Of a DNA stretch of 64,000 bases, positions 53,060 through 60,574 are shown in pieces. Position 1 is the stretch's first letter. Every line of letters begins with the position of its first letter. A program made the position numbers and the translations under genes. The DNA comes from Actinoplanes nipponensis (GTDB lineage: Bacteria > Actinomycetota > Actinomycetes > Mycobacteriales > Micromonosporaceae): positions 32,753 through 96,752 of the forward strand of contig NZ_BOMQ01000044.1 in NCBI RefSeq assembly GCF_016862275.1, written 5' to 3'. The notes beneath the pieces are model-generated. The model was not told where the DNA came from. It was given only the letters and a program-made list of their open reading frames with translations, and made no database searches.

Positions 53060-53208
53060 AGGCCTGCTCCAGCGGGCGTGCAACCCGGTCCGCCCGCGGT
53101 CCGCCACGTCCGGCGCCCGTGCCTGGCACGGAGCCGGGATGCGGGGCCCCGTGGCGCTCTTGTCGCAGGTCCGGGCCGACCGGTTGGCCCGGGATGACCC
53201 CGTGCCAT
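53056..53208 (-). CDS. 50-residue ORF overlapping phoH2 (phoAT-like candidate)
   Basis: An ATG at 53208 opens 50 codons ending at TGA 53056-53058, which overlaps the phoH2 GTG by 4 nt. A TAGCGT hexamer ends 7 nt before this ATG. The product (begins MARGHPGPTGRPGP, ends TPAGAGL) is Arg/Gly/Pro-rich and basic, with no recognised motif. Position and coupling resemble the mycobacterial phoAT gene ahead of phoH2. Third-position GC is clearly lower than in neighbouring genes, so it may instead be a regulatory upstream ORF. Confidence 0.5.
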   Translation of the reverse strand: MARGHPGPTGRPGPATRAPRGPASRLRARHGRRTWRTAGGPGCTPAGAGL

Positions 53209-53215
53209 GACTAGA

Positions 53216-53221
53216 ACGCTA
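53216..53221 (-). promoter_or_regulatory. -10 hexamer TAGCGT of the phoH2 operon
   Basis: On the minus strand TAGCGT ends 7 nt before ATG 53208. It supports initiation at the small ORF rather than at phoH2 itself. Confidence 0.5.
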
Positions 53222-53306
53222 GCGGTCAAGAGCCACCGGCGGTAGTACCCGCGTGATCCGCCAATTCCGGGCCGTCACGGCGACGTGCGGCCCGTCCACG
53301 GGCAGG

Positions 53307-53312
53307 TAGGCT
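53307..53312 (+). promoter_or_regulatory. -10 hexamer TAGGCT of otsB
   Basis: TAGGCT ends 7 nt before GTG 53320, consistent with leaderless translation. Confidence 0.5.
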
Positions 53313-53319
53313 GGTACCC

Positions 53320-54144
53320 GTGCCCGAGTTCGAGCCGCACCACGCGCGCCCCTCTCACCCGTTGAGCGCGGCCGAGGCCTGGCAGTTCACTGCCTCGCGG
53401 GCCGCGGACACCACGCTCTTCTTCGACTTCGACGGTGTGCTGTCCCCCGTCACGGACGATCCCGACGCCTCCCAGCCCGTGCCGTCCGTGCTGGGCGTGC
53501 TCGAGGAGCTGGCCGGCGCGGTCGGCCGGGTCGCCATCGTCTCGGCGCGTCCGGTGAGCTTCCTGCGCTCCCGCTTCGAGTCGCTGGCCCACGTCGACCT
53601 CTACGGCCTGTACGGCCTGGAGGTGTGGCACGACGGCGAGGTGGTCACCGAGCCGGCCGCGCTGCCCTGGGTCCCCGCGATGGCGGAGCTGGCCGAGCGG
53701 GCCAGGGCCGAGCTGCCCGGGCAGATCCTGGTGGAATACAAGCGCCTCTCCGTGGCCCTCCACTACCGCACCGCCCCGCAGCTCGCCCGGACCGTCGAAC
53801 GCTGGGGCCACGAGCAGGCCGAGCGGGTGGGCCTGCGGATCCAGGGTGGCCGGATGGTGGTCGAGCTCAAGCCGCCGGTCGACCAGGACAAGGGCATGGT
53901 GATCGGCGAAGGTGTGCTGAACGCCCGCTGCGCCTGGTATTTCGGCGACGACATGTCCGACATCAAGGCGTTCGACGCGCTGCGCGCCCGCGAGGCGGTC
54001 GACCCGGGCTTCTTCGGCATGTGCGTGGCGGTGGCCAACCCGGAGACCGGCGCGGAGGTCTCCAGCGCCGCCGACCTGACCCTGGAGTCACCCGAGGCGG
54101 TAGCCGGCTTCCTGGCCGACGCCCTGTCCGCGTTCAAGCGCTGA
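53320..54144 (+). CDS. otsB: Trehalose-6-phosphate phosphatase
   Basis: A 274-residue HAD-superfamily phosphatase. Motif I is FFDFDGVLSPVTDDPD (nucleophile Asp, with V in place of the common T), motif II VAIVSARPVSFL (Ser), and the acidic motif IV WYFGDDMSDIKAFDAL. The substrate-binding QGGRMVVELKPPVDQDKG stretch is typical of OtsB. It completes trehalose synthesis; its synthase partner OtsA is not in this window. Divergent from the phoH2 operon. Confidence 0.93.
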   Translation: MPEFEPHHARPSHPLSAAEAWQFTASRAADTTLFFDFDGVLSPVTDDPDASQPVPSVLGVLEELAGAVGRVAIVSARPVSFLRSRFESLAHVDLYGLYGLEVWHDGEVVTEPAALPWVPAMAELAERARAELPGQILVEYKRLSVALHYRTAPQLARTVERWGHEQAERVGLRIQGGRMVVELKPPVDQDKGMVIGEGVLNARCAWYFGDDMSDIKAFDALRAREAVDPGFFGMCVAVANPETGAEVSSAADLTLESPEAVAGFLADALSAFKR

Positions 54145-54157
54145 GCCCGGCCCGCTC

Positions 54158-54928
54158 TCAGGCGCCGTAGCGGCGCTGCCGTCCCGCGTACGAGCGCAGC
54201 GCCCGGAGGAAGTCGGTCCGGCGGAAGTCCGGCCAGTTGGCGTCGTGGAAGTAGAACTCCGAGTGCGCCGACTGCCACAGCAGGAAGCCCGACAGCCGCT
54301 GCTCCCCGCTCGTGCGGATGACCAGGTCGGGATCGGGCTGGCCCTTGGTGTAGAGGTGCTCGGCGATGTGCTCGACGTCGAGCATCTCGGCCAGCTCCTC
54401 CAGCGTGCGCCCGGCCGCGGAGTGCTCGTAGAGCAGCGAGCGGACCGCGTCGGTGATCTCCCGCCGGCCGCCGTAGCCGACCGCCAGGTTGACCTCCACG
54501 CCCTCGGTGCGGGTCGCCGTGCGCTCCTGCGCCGCCTTCAGCACGGTGGCCGTCGGGGCGGGCAGCACGTCGAGCGCGCCGACGATGCGCAGCCGCCACG
54601 GGTTGCCGTCCTCGGCCAGCTCGGTCGCCAGATCCTCGATGATCTTGACCAGGGGGTCCAGCTCGGCGGCGGGCCGCTGCAGGTTGTCGGTGGCCAAAAG
54701 GTACAGCGTGACGTGCTTGATGCCGGCCTGGTCGCACCAGCCGAGCAGCTCCTTGATCCGCACCGCGCCGACCCGGTGGCCGTCGTTGGGGTCGACGTAG
54801 CCCATCTCGCGGGCCCAGCGACGGTTGCCGTCGCACATGACCCCGACATGCTGCGGCACCGGCTTGCCGGCGAGCTTGCCGGCGAGCCGTCGTTCGTACA
54901 GTGAATAGACCAGCGACCGCAGACTCAT
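54158..54928 (-). CDS. uppS: Short-chain-type cis-prenyltransferase (isoprenyl transferase)
   Basis: A 256-residue cis-prenyltransferase. Seen are the catalytic region HVGVMCDGNRRWAREMGY (Asp in MCDGNRRW), the substrate helix ELLGWCDQAGIKHVTLYLLA and the C-terminal DLVIRTSGEQRLSGFLLWQS and SEFYF. It condenses IPP with an allylic diphosphate. The sequence is closer by eye to the mycobacterial short-chain Z-farnesyl synthase (Rv1086) than to the long-chain enzyme, but chain length cannot be read with certainty. TAGGCT lies 7 nt before ATG 54928. Confidence 0.92.
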   Translation of the reverse strand: MSLRSLVYSLYERRLAGKLAGKPVPQHVGVMCDGNRRWAREMGYVDPNDGHRVGAVRIKELLGWCDQAGIKHVTLYLLATDNLQRPAAELDPLVKIIEDLATELAEDGNPWRLRIVGALDVLPAPTATVLKAAQERTATRTEGVEVNLAVGYGGRREITDAVRSLLYEHSAAGRTLEELAEMLDVEHIAEHLYTKGQPDPDLVIRTSGEQRLSGFLLWQSAHSEFYFHDANWPDFRRTDFLRALRSYAGRQRRYGA

Positions 54929-54935
54929 CCCGGCA

Positions 54936-54941
54936 AGCCTA
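54936..54941 (-). promoter_or_regulatory. -10 hexamer TAGGCT of uppS
   Basis: On the minus strand TAGGCT ends 7 nt before ATG 54928, in the 20-bp gap after the reductase stop, so uppS may have its own start in addition to read-through. Confidence 0.45.
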
Positions 54942-54948
54942 TCGACTC

Positions 54949-56061
54949 TCACCGGCGCAGCATCGCGACCCCGATGCGCCCGATCGTGCGAAGGTCGAAG
55001 ACCCCGTCACCCAGGCCCAGATCCACCATCCGGTGGAAGACCGCGCCGTCCCGGCGGGCGGCCCGCACCGCGGCGTCGACGACCGAGGGCCGCCGGGTCA
55101 GCAACGCGGCGAGACCCGAGTGACGCAGGTGGCGGCCGAGCCGGTCGCGGAAGGCCGCGGTGTAGCGCGCGGCGGCCCGTTCCGGCCCCGCCGCCGCGGC
55201 CGCGCCGGCCAGCGCCCCGGACAGCACGGCGTAGAAGATGCCCTCGCCGGTGAACGGGTTGATCAGCGATAACGCGTCGCCGGCCAGCAGCACCGGGCCG
55301 CGGGCCGGCGGCGGCCGGTGGGTGGACAACGGCAGGTGGTGCGCGCGCAGGCCGGCCGGCGGGCCGCCGGGCAGCAGCTCGGCCAGCCGGTCCAGCAGGT
55401 ACGCCTTCGTCAGCGGCGTCCCCCGCAGGGTCTCGCCGTAGCCGACGTTGGCGCTGCCGTCGCCGATCGGGAACGACCACGCGTACGCCGGCCAGCGGGC
55501 GCTCGTGGTGCGGATGAGCTGCTCGGCGCCGACCGCCGGGGCGTACCCGCGGATCGCGATGGCCAGGTGGCCACCCGGGTTGACCGGGTGGCCCAGCGCG
55601 CGCCGCACCACCGACCCGGCCCCGTCGGCCCCGATCACCACCGCGGCCCGGATCCGCCCGTCGAGGGTGACGCCGTCGCGCCGGATCTCGACCTGACGCA
55701 CGACGTGCCGGCGCAGCTCGGCGCCGCGCGCGACGGCCGAGCGCACCAGCCGCTCGTCGAACACCCGGCGCGGCACGGTGTGGGCTGGCCGGGGCAGGGG
55801 CCGGGCCACCTCGTCGCCACCGGGCGCGACCAGCCGCAGCCGGGTCACCGCCGGATAGCCGTCGGTCACGCCGGTGGCGCCCAGTTCGGCGAGCACGTCC
55901 ACGGCGTCGGCGGCGATGCCGTCGCCGCACGGTTTGTCGCGGGGGAAATCCGCCTTGTCCAGCAGCAGCACCGACGCGCCGGCCCGGCGGGCGGCCAGCG
56001 CGGCGGCCGCCCCGGCCGGCCCGGCCCCGACCACCGCGACGTCGACCAGCTCGGCCCTCAT
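54949..56061 (-). CDS. Geranylgeranyl reductase family flavoprotein
   Basis: A 370-residue FAD oxidoreductase. The N-terminal dinucleotide-binding motif is VAVVGAGPAGAAAALAARRAG, followed by the family signature DFPRDKPCGDGI, RVFDERLVRSAVARGAEL, VIGADGAGSVVRRAL, and the second FAD contact LLAGDALSLINPFTGEGIFY. Members reduce double bonds of prenyl chains in lipids, chlorophyll or menaquinone. The neighbouring cis-prenyltransferase suggests a prenyl diphosphate or lipid carrier as substrate; this is inference. The ATG overlaps the membrane-protein stop (ATGA). Confidence 0.9.
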   Translation of the reverse strand: MRAELVDVAVVGAGPAGAAAALAARRAGASVLLLDKADFPRDKPCGDGIAADAVDVLAELGATGVTDGYPAVTRLRLVAPGGDEVARPLPRPAHTVPRRVFDERLVRSAVARGAELRRHVVRQVEIRRDGVTLDGRIRAAVVIGADGAGSVVRRALGHPVNPGGHLAIAIRGYAPAVGAEQLIRTTSARWPAYAWSFPIGDGSANVGYGETLRGTPLTKAYLLDRLAELLPGGPPAGLRAHHLPLSTHRPPPARGPVLLAGDALSLINPFTGEGIFYAVLSGALAGAAAAAGPERAAARYTAAFRDRLGRHLRHSGLAALLTRRPSVVDAAVRAARRDGAVFHRMVDLGLGDGVFDLRTIGRIGVAMLRR

Positions 56062-56918
56062 GCCGGCGCGGCGGTGGCGGCGGGCTCCGGGGCGGCCACG
56101 CGGCCCGCGCGCCAGACCGCGTAGCAGGCCAGCACCGCCGCGGCCACCAGCGGGGCGCCGTCACGGATCAGCCCGTCCGTGCCGAGCAGCAGGTAGCACA
56201 GCGGCAGGTCGATCACGAGCACGCCCAGGCTGACCCAGACCATCAGCCGCCGGGCCCAGGCCTTGCCCCGTTGCAGGAAGAACGTGGTGAGCAGCACCGC
56301 GTAGCTGGCCCCGATGCCGACGAAGATCCAGAACACCACGGCCAGGATGTACTCCGGCCGGCGGCCCAGCTCGCCGACCGCGATCACGGCGGGCACCAGG
56401 ATGAGCGGGCTGTAGGTGAAGGCGGCGACCCGGGCGGTGATGACCCACGCGGCCACCGGGGGGCGCCGCGGCGCCGACTCGCGCCACTCCAGCCCTTGGC
56501 GGGTCGCGACCAGCTTGACCGGATAGCGGACCAGGTGCCCGCGCACGGTGGGATGGCGGTAGAGCAGCACCACCACGGTCAGGCACAGCACGGTCAGCAC
56601 GCCGAAGCCCACCACGCCGGGCAGCGGCGGCACGCCGTCGCGCGGCACGATCAGGCGGCCGACGGCGAAGACGGTGGTGACGGCCAGGATCAGGCCCAGC
56701 GGGCGGGACACCGCGCGGCTGCGCCGCACGTGCCAGACCAGGACCAGCCAGCCGACGGTACGCAGCAACGCCCAGAAGGTGCGGACGCCGAGCCCGAAAC
56801 CGTGCTCCGGCGCGTACCAGAAATTGAGCAGCTCGACCCCCGCCGTGGCCGCCGCCGTGGCGACCAGCAGCCAGGTCAGCACGCGGACCGCGGGCGGGCG
56901 GATGTCGAGGGAGCTCAC
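56058..56918 (-). CDS. Multi-helix membrane protein of the prenyl operon
   Basis: A 286-residue protein with about seven or eight transmembrane helices (for example VLTWLLVATAAATAGVELLN, GLILAVTTVFAVGRLIV, ILAVVFWIFVGIGASYAVLL). It has two basic loops (RYPVKLVATRQGLEWRESAP and QRGKAWARRLMVW). No family recognised. GTG 56918 is supported by TACCTT ending 6 nt upstream. It leads the operon with the reductase and uppS, so it may handle or sense the same lipid. Confidence 0.72.
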   Translation of the reverse strand: MSSLDIRPPAVRVLTWLLVATAAATAGVELLNFWYAPEHGFGLGVRTFWALLRTVGWLVLVWHVRRSRAVSRPLGLILAVTTVFAVGRLIVPRDGVPPLPGVVGFGVLTVLCLTVVVLLYRHPTVRGHLVRYPVKLVATRQGLEWRESAPRRPPVAAWVITARVAAFTYSPLILVPAVIAVGELGRRPEYILAVVFWIFVGIGASYAVLLTTFFLQRGKAWARRLMVWVSLGVLVIDLPLCYLLLGTDGLIRDGAPLVAAAVLACYAVWRAGRVAAPEPAATAAPA

Positions 56919-56924
56919 GGGCCG

Positions 56925-56930
56925 AAGGTA
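56925..56930 (-). promoter_or_regulatory. -10 hexamer TACCTT of the prenyl operon
   Basis: On the minus strand TACCTT ends 6 nt before GTG 56918. It fixes the start of this membrane protein downstream of the longer open frame. Confidence 0.5.
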
Positions 56931-56973
56931 CCCAGGCCGCGCCCGCCTCACTCCCGGAGGCGGGCGCGGGGAA

Positions 56974-58815
56974 TCACGTGCGAATTTGCGTGGGTTCTCC
57001 GCCGCGGTCCGGCTCGGCGTTGAGGCGGGACTTCAGCGCGTCGAGTTCGGACCAGAGCACGGCCGGCAGCTTGTCGCCGAACTTGGCGAACCACTCCTCG
57101 ACCTGCGGGATCTCGGCCCGCCACTCGTCGACGTCGACGCGCAGCACGGCCTCGAGCTGCTCGCGGCTGAGGTCCAGGCCGCTGACGTCCAGGGCGTCCG
57201 GGGTGGGCACGTGACCGATCGGCGTCTCGACCGCGGCGGCGGTGCCGTCCAGCCGCTCGACGATCCACTTGAGCACCCGGGAATTCTCCCCGAAGCCGGG
57301 CCACAGGAAGCCGCCGTCGGCGTCCCGGCGGAACCAGTTCACGTAGAAGACCTTCGGCAGCTTCGCGGCGTCGCCGGACGCGGCCTTGCCCATCTCGATC
57401 CAGTGGTTGAAGTAGTCACCGGCGTGGTAGCCGATGAACGGCAGCATCGCCATCGGGTCGCGGCGCACCACGCCGACCTGGCCCACCGCGGCCGCGGTGG
57501 TCTCCGAGGACAGTGTCGCGCCGAAGTACACGCCGTGCACCCAGTCGCGGGCCTCGGTGACCAGCGGGACGGTGGTCTTGCGCCGGCCGCCGAAGAGGAT
57601 CGCGTCGATCGGTACGCCCCGCGGGTCGTCGTATTCCGGCGCGAGGATCGGGCACTGGCTGATGGGCGTGCAGAACCGGCTGTTCGGGTGGCTGGACGGC
57701 TCGGTGGACTCCGGCGTCCAGTCGTTGCCCTTCCAGTCGATGAGGTGCGCGGGCGGCTCGCCCATGCCCTCCCACCAGATGTCGCCGTCGTCGGTGCGGG
57801 CCACGTTGGTGAAGATCGAGTTGCCCCGGGCCAGGGTGCGCATCGCGTTGGGGTTGGTGTGCTCGTCGGTGCCGGGCGCGACGCCGAACAGGCCGTACTC
57901 GGGGTTGGTGGCCCAGAGCCGGCCGTCCTCGCCGAACCGCATCCAGGCGATGTCGTCGCCGACGGTCTCGACCTTCCAGCCGGGCAGCGTCGGCTCGAGC
58001 ATGGCCAGGTTGGTCTTGCCGCACGCCGACGGGAACGCGCCGGCGATGTAGCGGACCTGCCCGGCGGGCGAGGTCAGCTTCATGATCAGCATGTGCTCGG
58101 CCAGCCAGCCCTCGTCGCGGGCGGCGACGCTGGCGATCCGCAGCGCGAAGCACTTCTTGCCGAGCAGCGAGTTGCCGCCGTAGCCGGAGCCGAACGACCA
58201 GATCTCGCGGGTCTCCGGGAAGTGCGAGATGTACTTGGTCTCGTTGCAGGGCCACGGCACGTCGGCCTCGCCGTCGGCCAGCGGCTTGCCGACCGAGTGC
58301 AGGGCCGGCACGAAGTCGGCGTCGTCACCCATCGCGGCCAGCACGGCGGAGCCCATCCGGGTCATGATCTTCATCGAGGCCACCACGTACGCGCTGTCGG
58401 TGATCTCGACGCCGAACATCGGGTGGGCCGCGTCGATCGGGCCCATGCTGAACGGGACGACGTACATGGTGCGACCGCGCATGCAGCCGCGGTAGAGCTC
58501 CGTCATCGTCGCCTTCATCTCGGCGGGCGCGGTCCAGTTGTTGGTCGGACCGGCGTCGGCGGGATCCACCGAGCAGATGAAGGTGCGCTCCTCGACCCGG
58601 GCGACGTCCCCGGGATCGGTACGCGCCCAGAAGGAGTTGGGCCGCTTCCCGGCGTCGAGGCGGACCAGCGAGCCGGCCTCGACGAGCTCGTCGGTGAGCC
58701 GGTTCCATTCCTCGTCCGAGCCGTCGCACCAGACGACGCGGTCCGGCGTGGTCAGGGCGGCGACGTCGGCCACCCAGGTGGCGAGCTTGGTGTGGGCAGT
58801 GGGGGGCACTGACAT
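56974..58815 (-). CDS. pckG: Phosphoenolpyruvate carboxykinase (GTP)
   Basis: A 613-residue enzyme converting oxaloacetate to PEP with GTP, the entry to gluconeogenesis. Motifs: the kinase-1a loop GAFPSACGKTNLAMLEP with its reactive cysteine, metal and substrate residues in GSGYGGNSLLGKKCFALRI, GDDIAWMRFGEDG, and the guanine site region FYVNWFRRDADGGFLWPGFGENSRVLKW. Length is normal. ATG 58815 has GAAGGGA upstream. Pairs functionally with glpX in this window. Confidence 0.96.
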   Translation of the reverse strand: MSVPPTAHTKLATWVADVAALTTPDRVVWCDGSDEEWNRLTDELVEAGSLVRLDAGKRPNSFWARTDPGDVARVEERTFICSVDPADAGPTNNWTAPAEMKATMTELYRGCMRGRTMYVVPFSMGPIDAAHPMFGVEITDSAYVVASMKIMTRMGSAVLAAMGDDADFVPALHSVGKPLADGEADVPWPCNETKYISHFPETREIWSFGSGYGGNSLLGKKCFALRIASVAARDEGWLAEHMLIMKLTSPAGQVRYIAGAFPSACGKTNLAMLEPTLPGWKVETVGDDIAWMRFGEDGRLWATNPEYGLFGVAPGTDEHTNPNAMRTLARGNSIFTNVARTDDGDIWWEGMGEPPAHLIDWKGNDWTPESTEPSSHPNSRFCTPISQCPILAPEYDDPRGVPIDAILFGGRRKTTVPLVTEARDWVHGVYFGATLSSETTAAAVGQVGVVRRDPMAMLPFIGYHAGDYFNHWIEMGKAASGDAAKLPKVFYVNWFRRDADGGFLWPGFGENSRVLKWIVERLDGTAAAVETPIGHVPTPDALDVSGLDLSREQLEAVLRVDVDEWRAEIPQVEEWFAKFGDKLPAVLWSELDALKSRLNAEPDRGGEPTQIRT

Positions 58816-59124
58816 GTGATTCCCTTCGGTCGGCACTGACCTGTGACAAATCCGGCCGGGAAGGCCGGCCCATGTCACGGGAGTCACATCAGCGTAGGCC
58901 GAGGGAACGTTCAGTTCATCGGCGAATCCTGTGGACAACCGCACAAACTTCGGCGACGGTGCGCGATAACGATTGATCCTTCGCCACTTGGCGCACAAGT
59001 GCGCAACCTCACCGCGCCAATGCATCGTCCGCCCCGCATGCGCCCGCTTTCACAAAACGGACTAAACGGCCTAAGCTTGCCGCTACTCGGGCTTTCCTCC
59101 CACTCCCGGCTACAGGAGGCAGGA
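58816..59124. other. 309-bp divergent regulatory region (pckG / sigma factor)
   Basis: Noncoding. It contains the pckG leader hairpin (58842-58878), a palindrome GCGCAC-AA-GTGCGC at 58991-59004, and the AGGAGGCAGGA ribosome-binding site of the sigma-factor gene. No known RNA recognised. Confidence 0.6.
58842..58878 (-). promoter_or_regulatory. Nested inverted repeat in the pckG leader
   Basis: An inner stem CCGGCC/GGCCGG (58852-58857, 58863-58868) is nested in an outer GTGAC/GTCAC pair (58843-58847, 58874-58878), 27-63 bp before pckG. It may be an operator or a leader hairpin. Confidence 0.45.
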
Positions 59125-59925
59125 ATGACGATCCCGGCCGGCGACGGCGACGACGAAGCCGACTCGGACCTGCTGGCCGCCGTCCGCGCGGGCGACACCG
59201 CGGCGTACGGCGTCCTGTACCAGCGCCACCGGTCCGCCGCCCGGACCCTGGCGTACGGCCTCGTGCACGATCCGGCCGACGCCGACGACCTGGTCGCCGA
59301 GACGTTCGCCAAGGTGTTCGCCAGCCTGCGGGCCGGCCGGGGACCGCTGGTGGCGTTCCGGGCCTACCTGCTCACGACCCTCCGGCACGTCTGCTACCAC
59401 CGGGCCCGCCGGGACCGCCGGCTGGAGTTCACCGACGACCTGACCCGCTACGACGAGGGCGAGCCGTTCCTGGACCCGGCCCTCGAGCGGCTGGAACGCA
59501 CCTACGCGGCCCGGGCCTTCCGGGCCCTGCCGGACCGCTGGCGCGACGTACTGTGGCGCACGGAGGTCGAGGGGGCCAGCCCCGCCGAGGTGGCGCCCCA
59601 CCTCGGCCTCACCCCCAACGCCGTCGCGGTGCTGGCCCACCGGGCCCGCGAGGGGCTGCGGCGGCTGTACCTGCAACAGCACGTGGCCGACGCCGACCCG
59701 CCCGAGTGCCGGTGGACCGGCGACCGGCTCGGCGGGCACGTCCGGGGCCGGGTGACCCCGCGGGTCGCCGTGCGGGTGGAGGCCCACCTGGCCTACTGCG
59801 CCGGCTGCCGGGGCCGGTACGCCGAGATCACCGAGATCAATCAGCGTGGTCACCGACCGTACAAGCAGCGGGAGCGCGCGGCGGTGGACGGGTTAAGAGT
59901 CGCTCACGAAAACGGCGGTCAGTGA
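59125..59925 (+). CDS. ECF-like sigma factor with C-terminal zinc-finger (ZAS-like) motif
   Basis: A 266-residue sigma-70 family protein. Region 2 lies at about residues 12-85 (DLLAAVRAGDTAAYGVLYQRH, DPADADDLVAETFAKVFASL), region 4 at about 130-190 (FRALPDRWRDVLWRTEVEGA, EVAPHLGLTPNAVAVLAHRA). The C-terminal extension contains H221-xxx-C225-xx-C228 in VEAHLAYCAGCRGRYAEI, the zinc pattern normally found in separate anti-sigma factors. The protein may thus sense redox or be self-inhibited. No separate anti-sigma gene follows. A strong AGGAGG site precedes ATG 59125. Confidence 0.88.
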   Translation: MTIPAGDGDDEADSDLLAAVRAGDTAAYGVLYQRHRSAARTLAYGLVHDPADADDLVAETFAKVFASLRAGRGPLVAFRAYLLTTLRHVCYHRARRDRRLEFTDDLTRYDEGEPFLDPALERLERTYAARAFRALPDRWRDVLWRTEVEGASPAEVAPHLGLTPNAVAVLAHRAREGLRRLYLQQHVADADPPECRWTGDRLGGHVRGRVTPRVAVRVEAHLAYCAGCRGRYAEITEINQRGHRPYKQRERAAVDGLRVAHENGGQ

Positions 59926-59935
59926 CCGCCGCCGG

Positions 59936-59941
59936 TACTCT
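59936..59941 (+). promoter_or_regulatory. -10 hexamer TACTCT of the first gtrA-like gene
   Basis: TACTCT ends 6 nt before GTG 59948. Confidence 0.5.
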
Positions 59942-59947
59942 CGGATC

Positions 59948-60511
59948 GTGCCTGCCGCATTCCTGCCCGCGCTGCGGGCACGCTTCGGGGCACTCGTGCG
60001 CGAACTGAGCAAGTTCGGCACGGTCGGCGGCATCGCCTTCGCGATCGATCTCGCCATCTTCAACGTGCTGCTGCAGCTGGGCATGGAGTCGCTGCTCGCC
60101 AAGACCTGCTCGACCGTGCTGGCCACCACGGTGGCGTTCGCCGGCAACCGGTTCTGGACCTGGCGGCACCGCGAACACACCCACATGGCCCGGCAGTACA
60201 CCCTGTTCTTCCTGCTCAACGCGGTGGGCCTGGGCATCGGGCTGACCTGCCTGGCGATCAGCCACTACGGGCTGGGCACCATCTGGCCCGAGTTCCAGAC
60301 GCCGCTGGCGGACAACATCTCCGGCCAGTTCATCGGCACCGCCGTGGGCACGTTGTTCCGCTTCTGGTCGTACCGCCGGTTCGTGTTCGGCGGCGCCGTG
60401 GTCCCGGAGCCGGCGCCGCCCGCGCCGCCGGTGACGGCGCCGGTCGTGGCGCCCGGCACCGCGCCGCAGTCCGCGCCGCCGACCGCCCCGCGCGCCGTCC
60501 CGCGCATGTGA
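59948..60511 (+). CDS. GtrA family membrane protein, copy 1
   Basis: A 187-residue protein with four transmembrane helices of the GtrA family: FGTVGGIAFAIDLAIFNVLL, CSTVLATTVAFAGNRFWTWR (the FxxNRxWTWR signature), YTLFFLLNAVGLGIGLTCLA and GTAVGTLFRFWSYRRFVF. GtrA proteins are implicated in moving undecaprenyl-linked sugars across the membrane for wall or teichoic glycosylation. A Pro/Ala-rich tail (about 160-187) is disordered. The gene downstream is a paralogue. Confidence 0.87.
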   Translation: MPAAFLPALRARFGALVRELSKFGTVGGIAFAIDLAIFNVLLQLGMESLLAKTCSTVLATTVAFAGNRFWTWRHREHTHMARQYTLFFLLNAVGLGIGLTCLAISHYGLGTIWPEFQTPLADNISGQFIGTAVGTLFRFWSYRRFVFGGAVVPEPAPPAPPVTAPVVAPGTAPQSAPPTAPRAVPRM

Positions 60512-60562
60512 CGTCGCCGTCACCCGCACCGCGCGCGCCGCCGTCCCTGCCCTTCCGCCCCG

Positions 60563-60568
60563 TAAGGT
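60563..60568 (+). promoter_or_regulatory. -10 hexamer TAAGGT of the second gtrA-like gene
   Basis: TAAGGT ends 6 nt before ATG 60575, indicating that the second copy has its own promoter. Confidence 0.5.
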
Positions 60569-60574
60569 TGCCGA

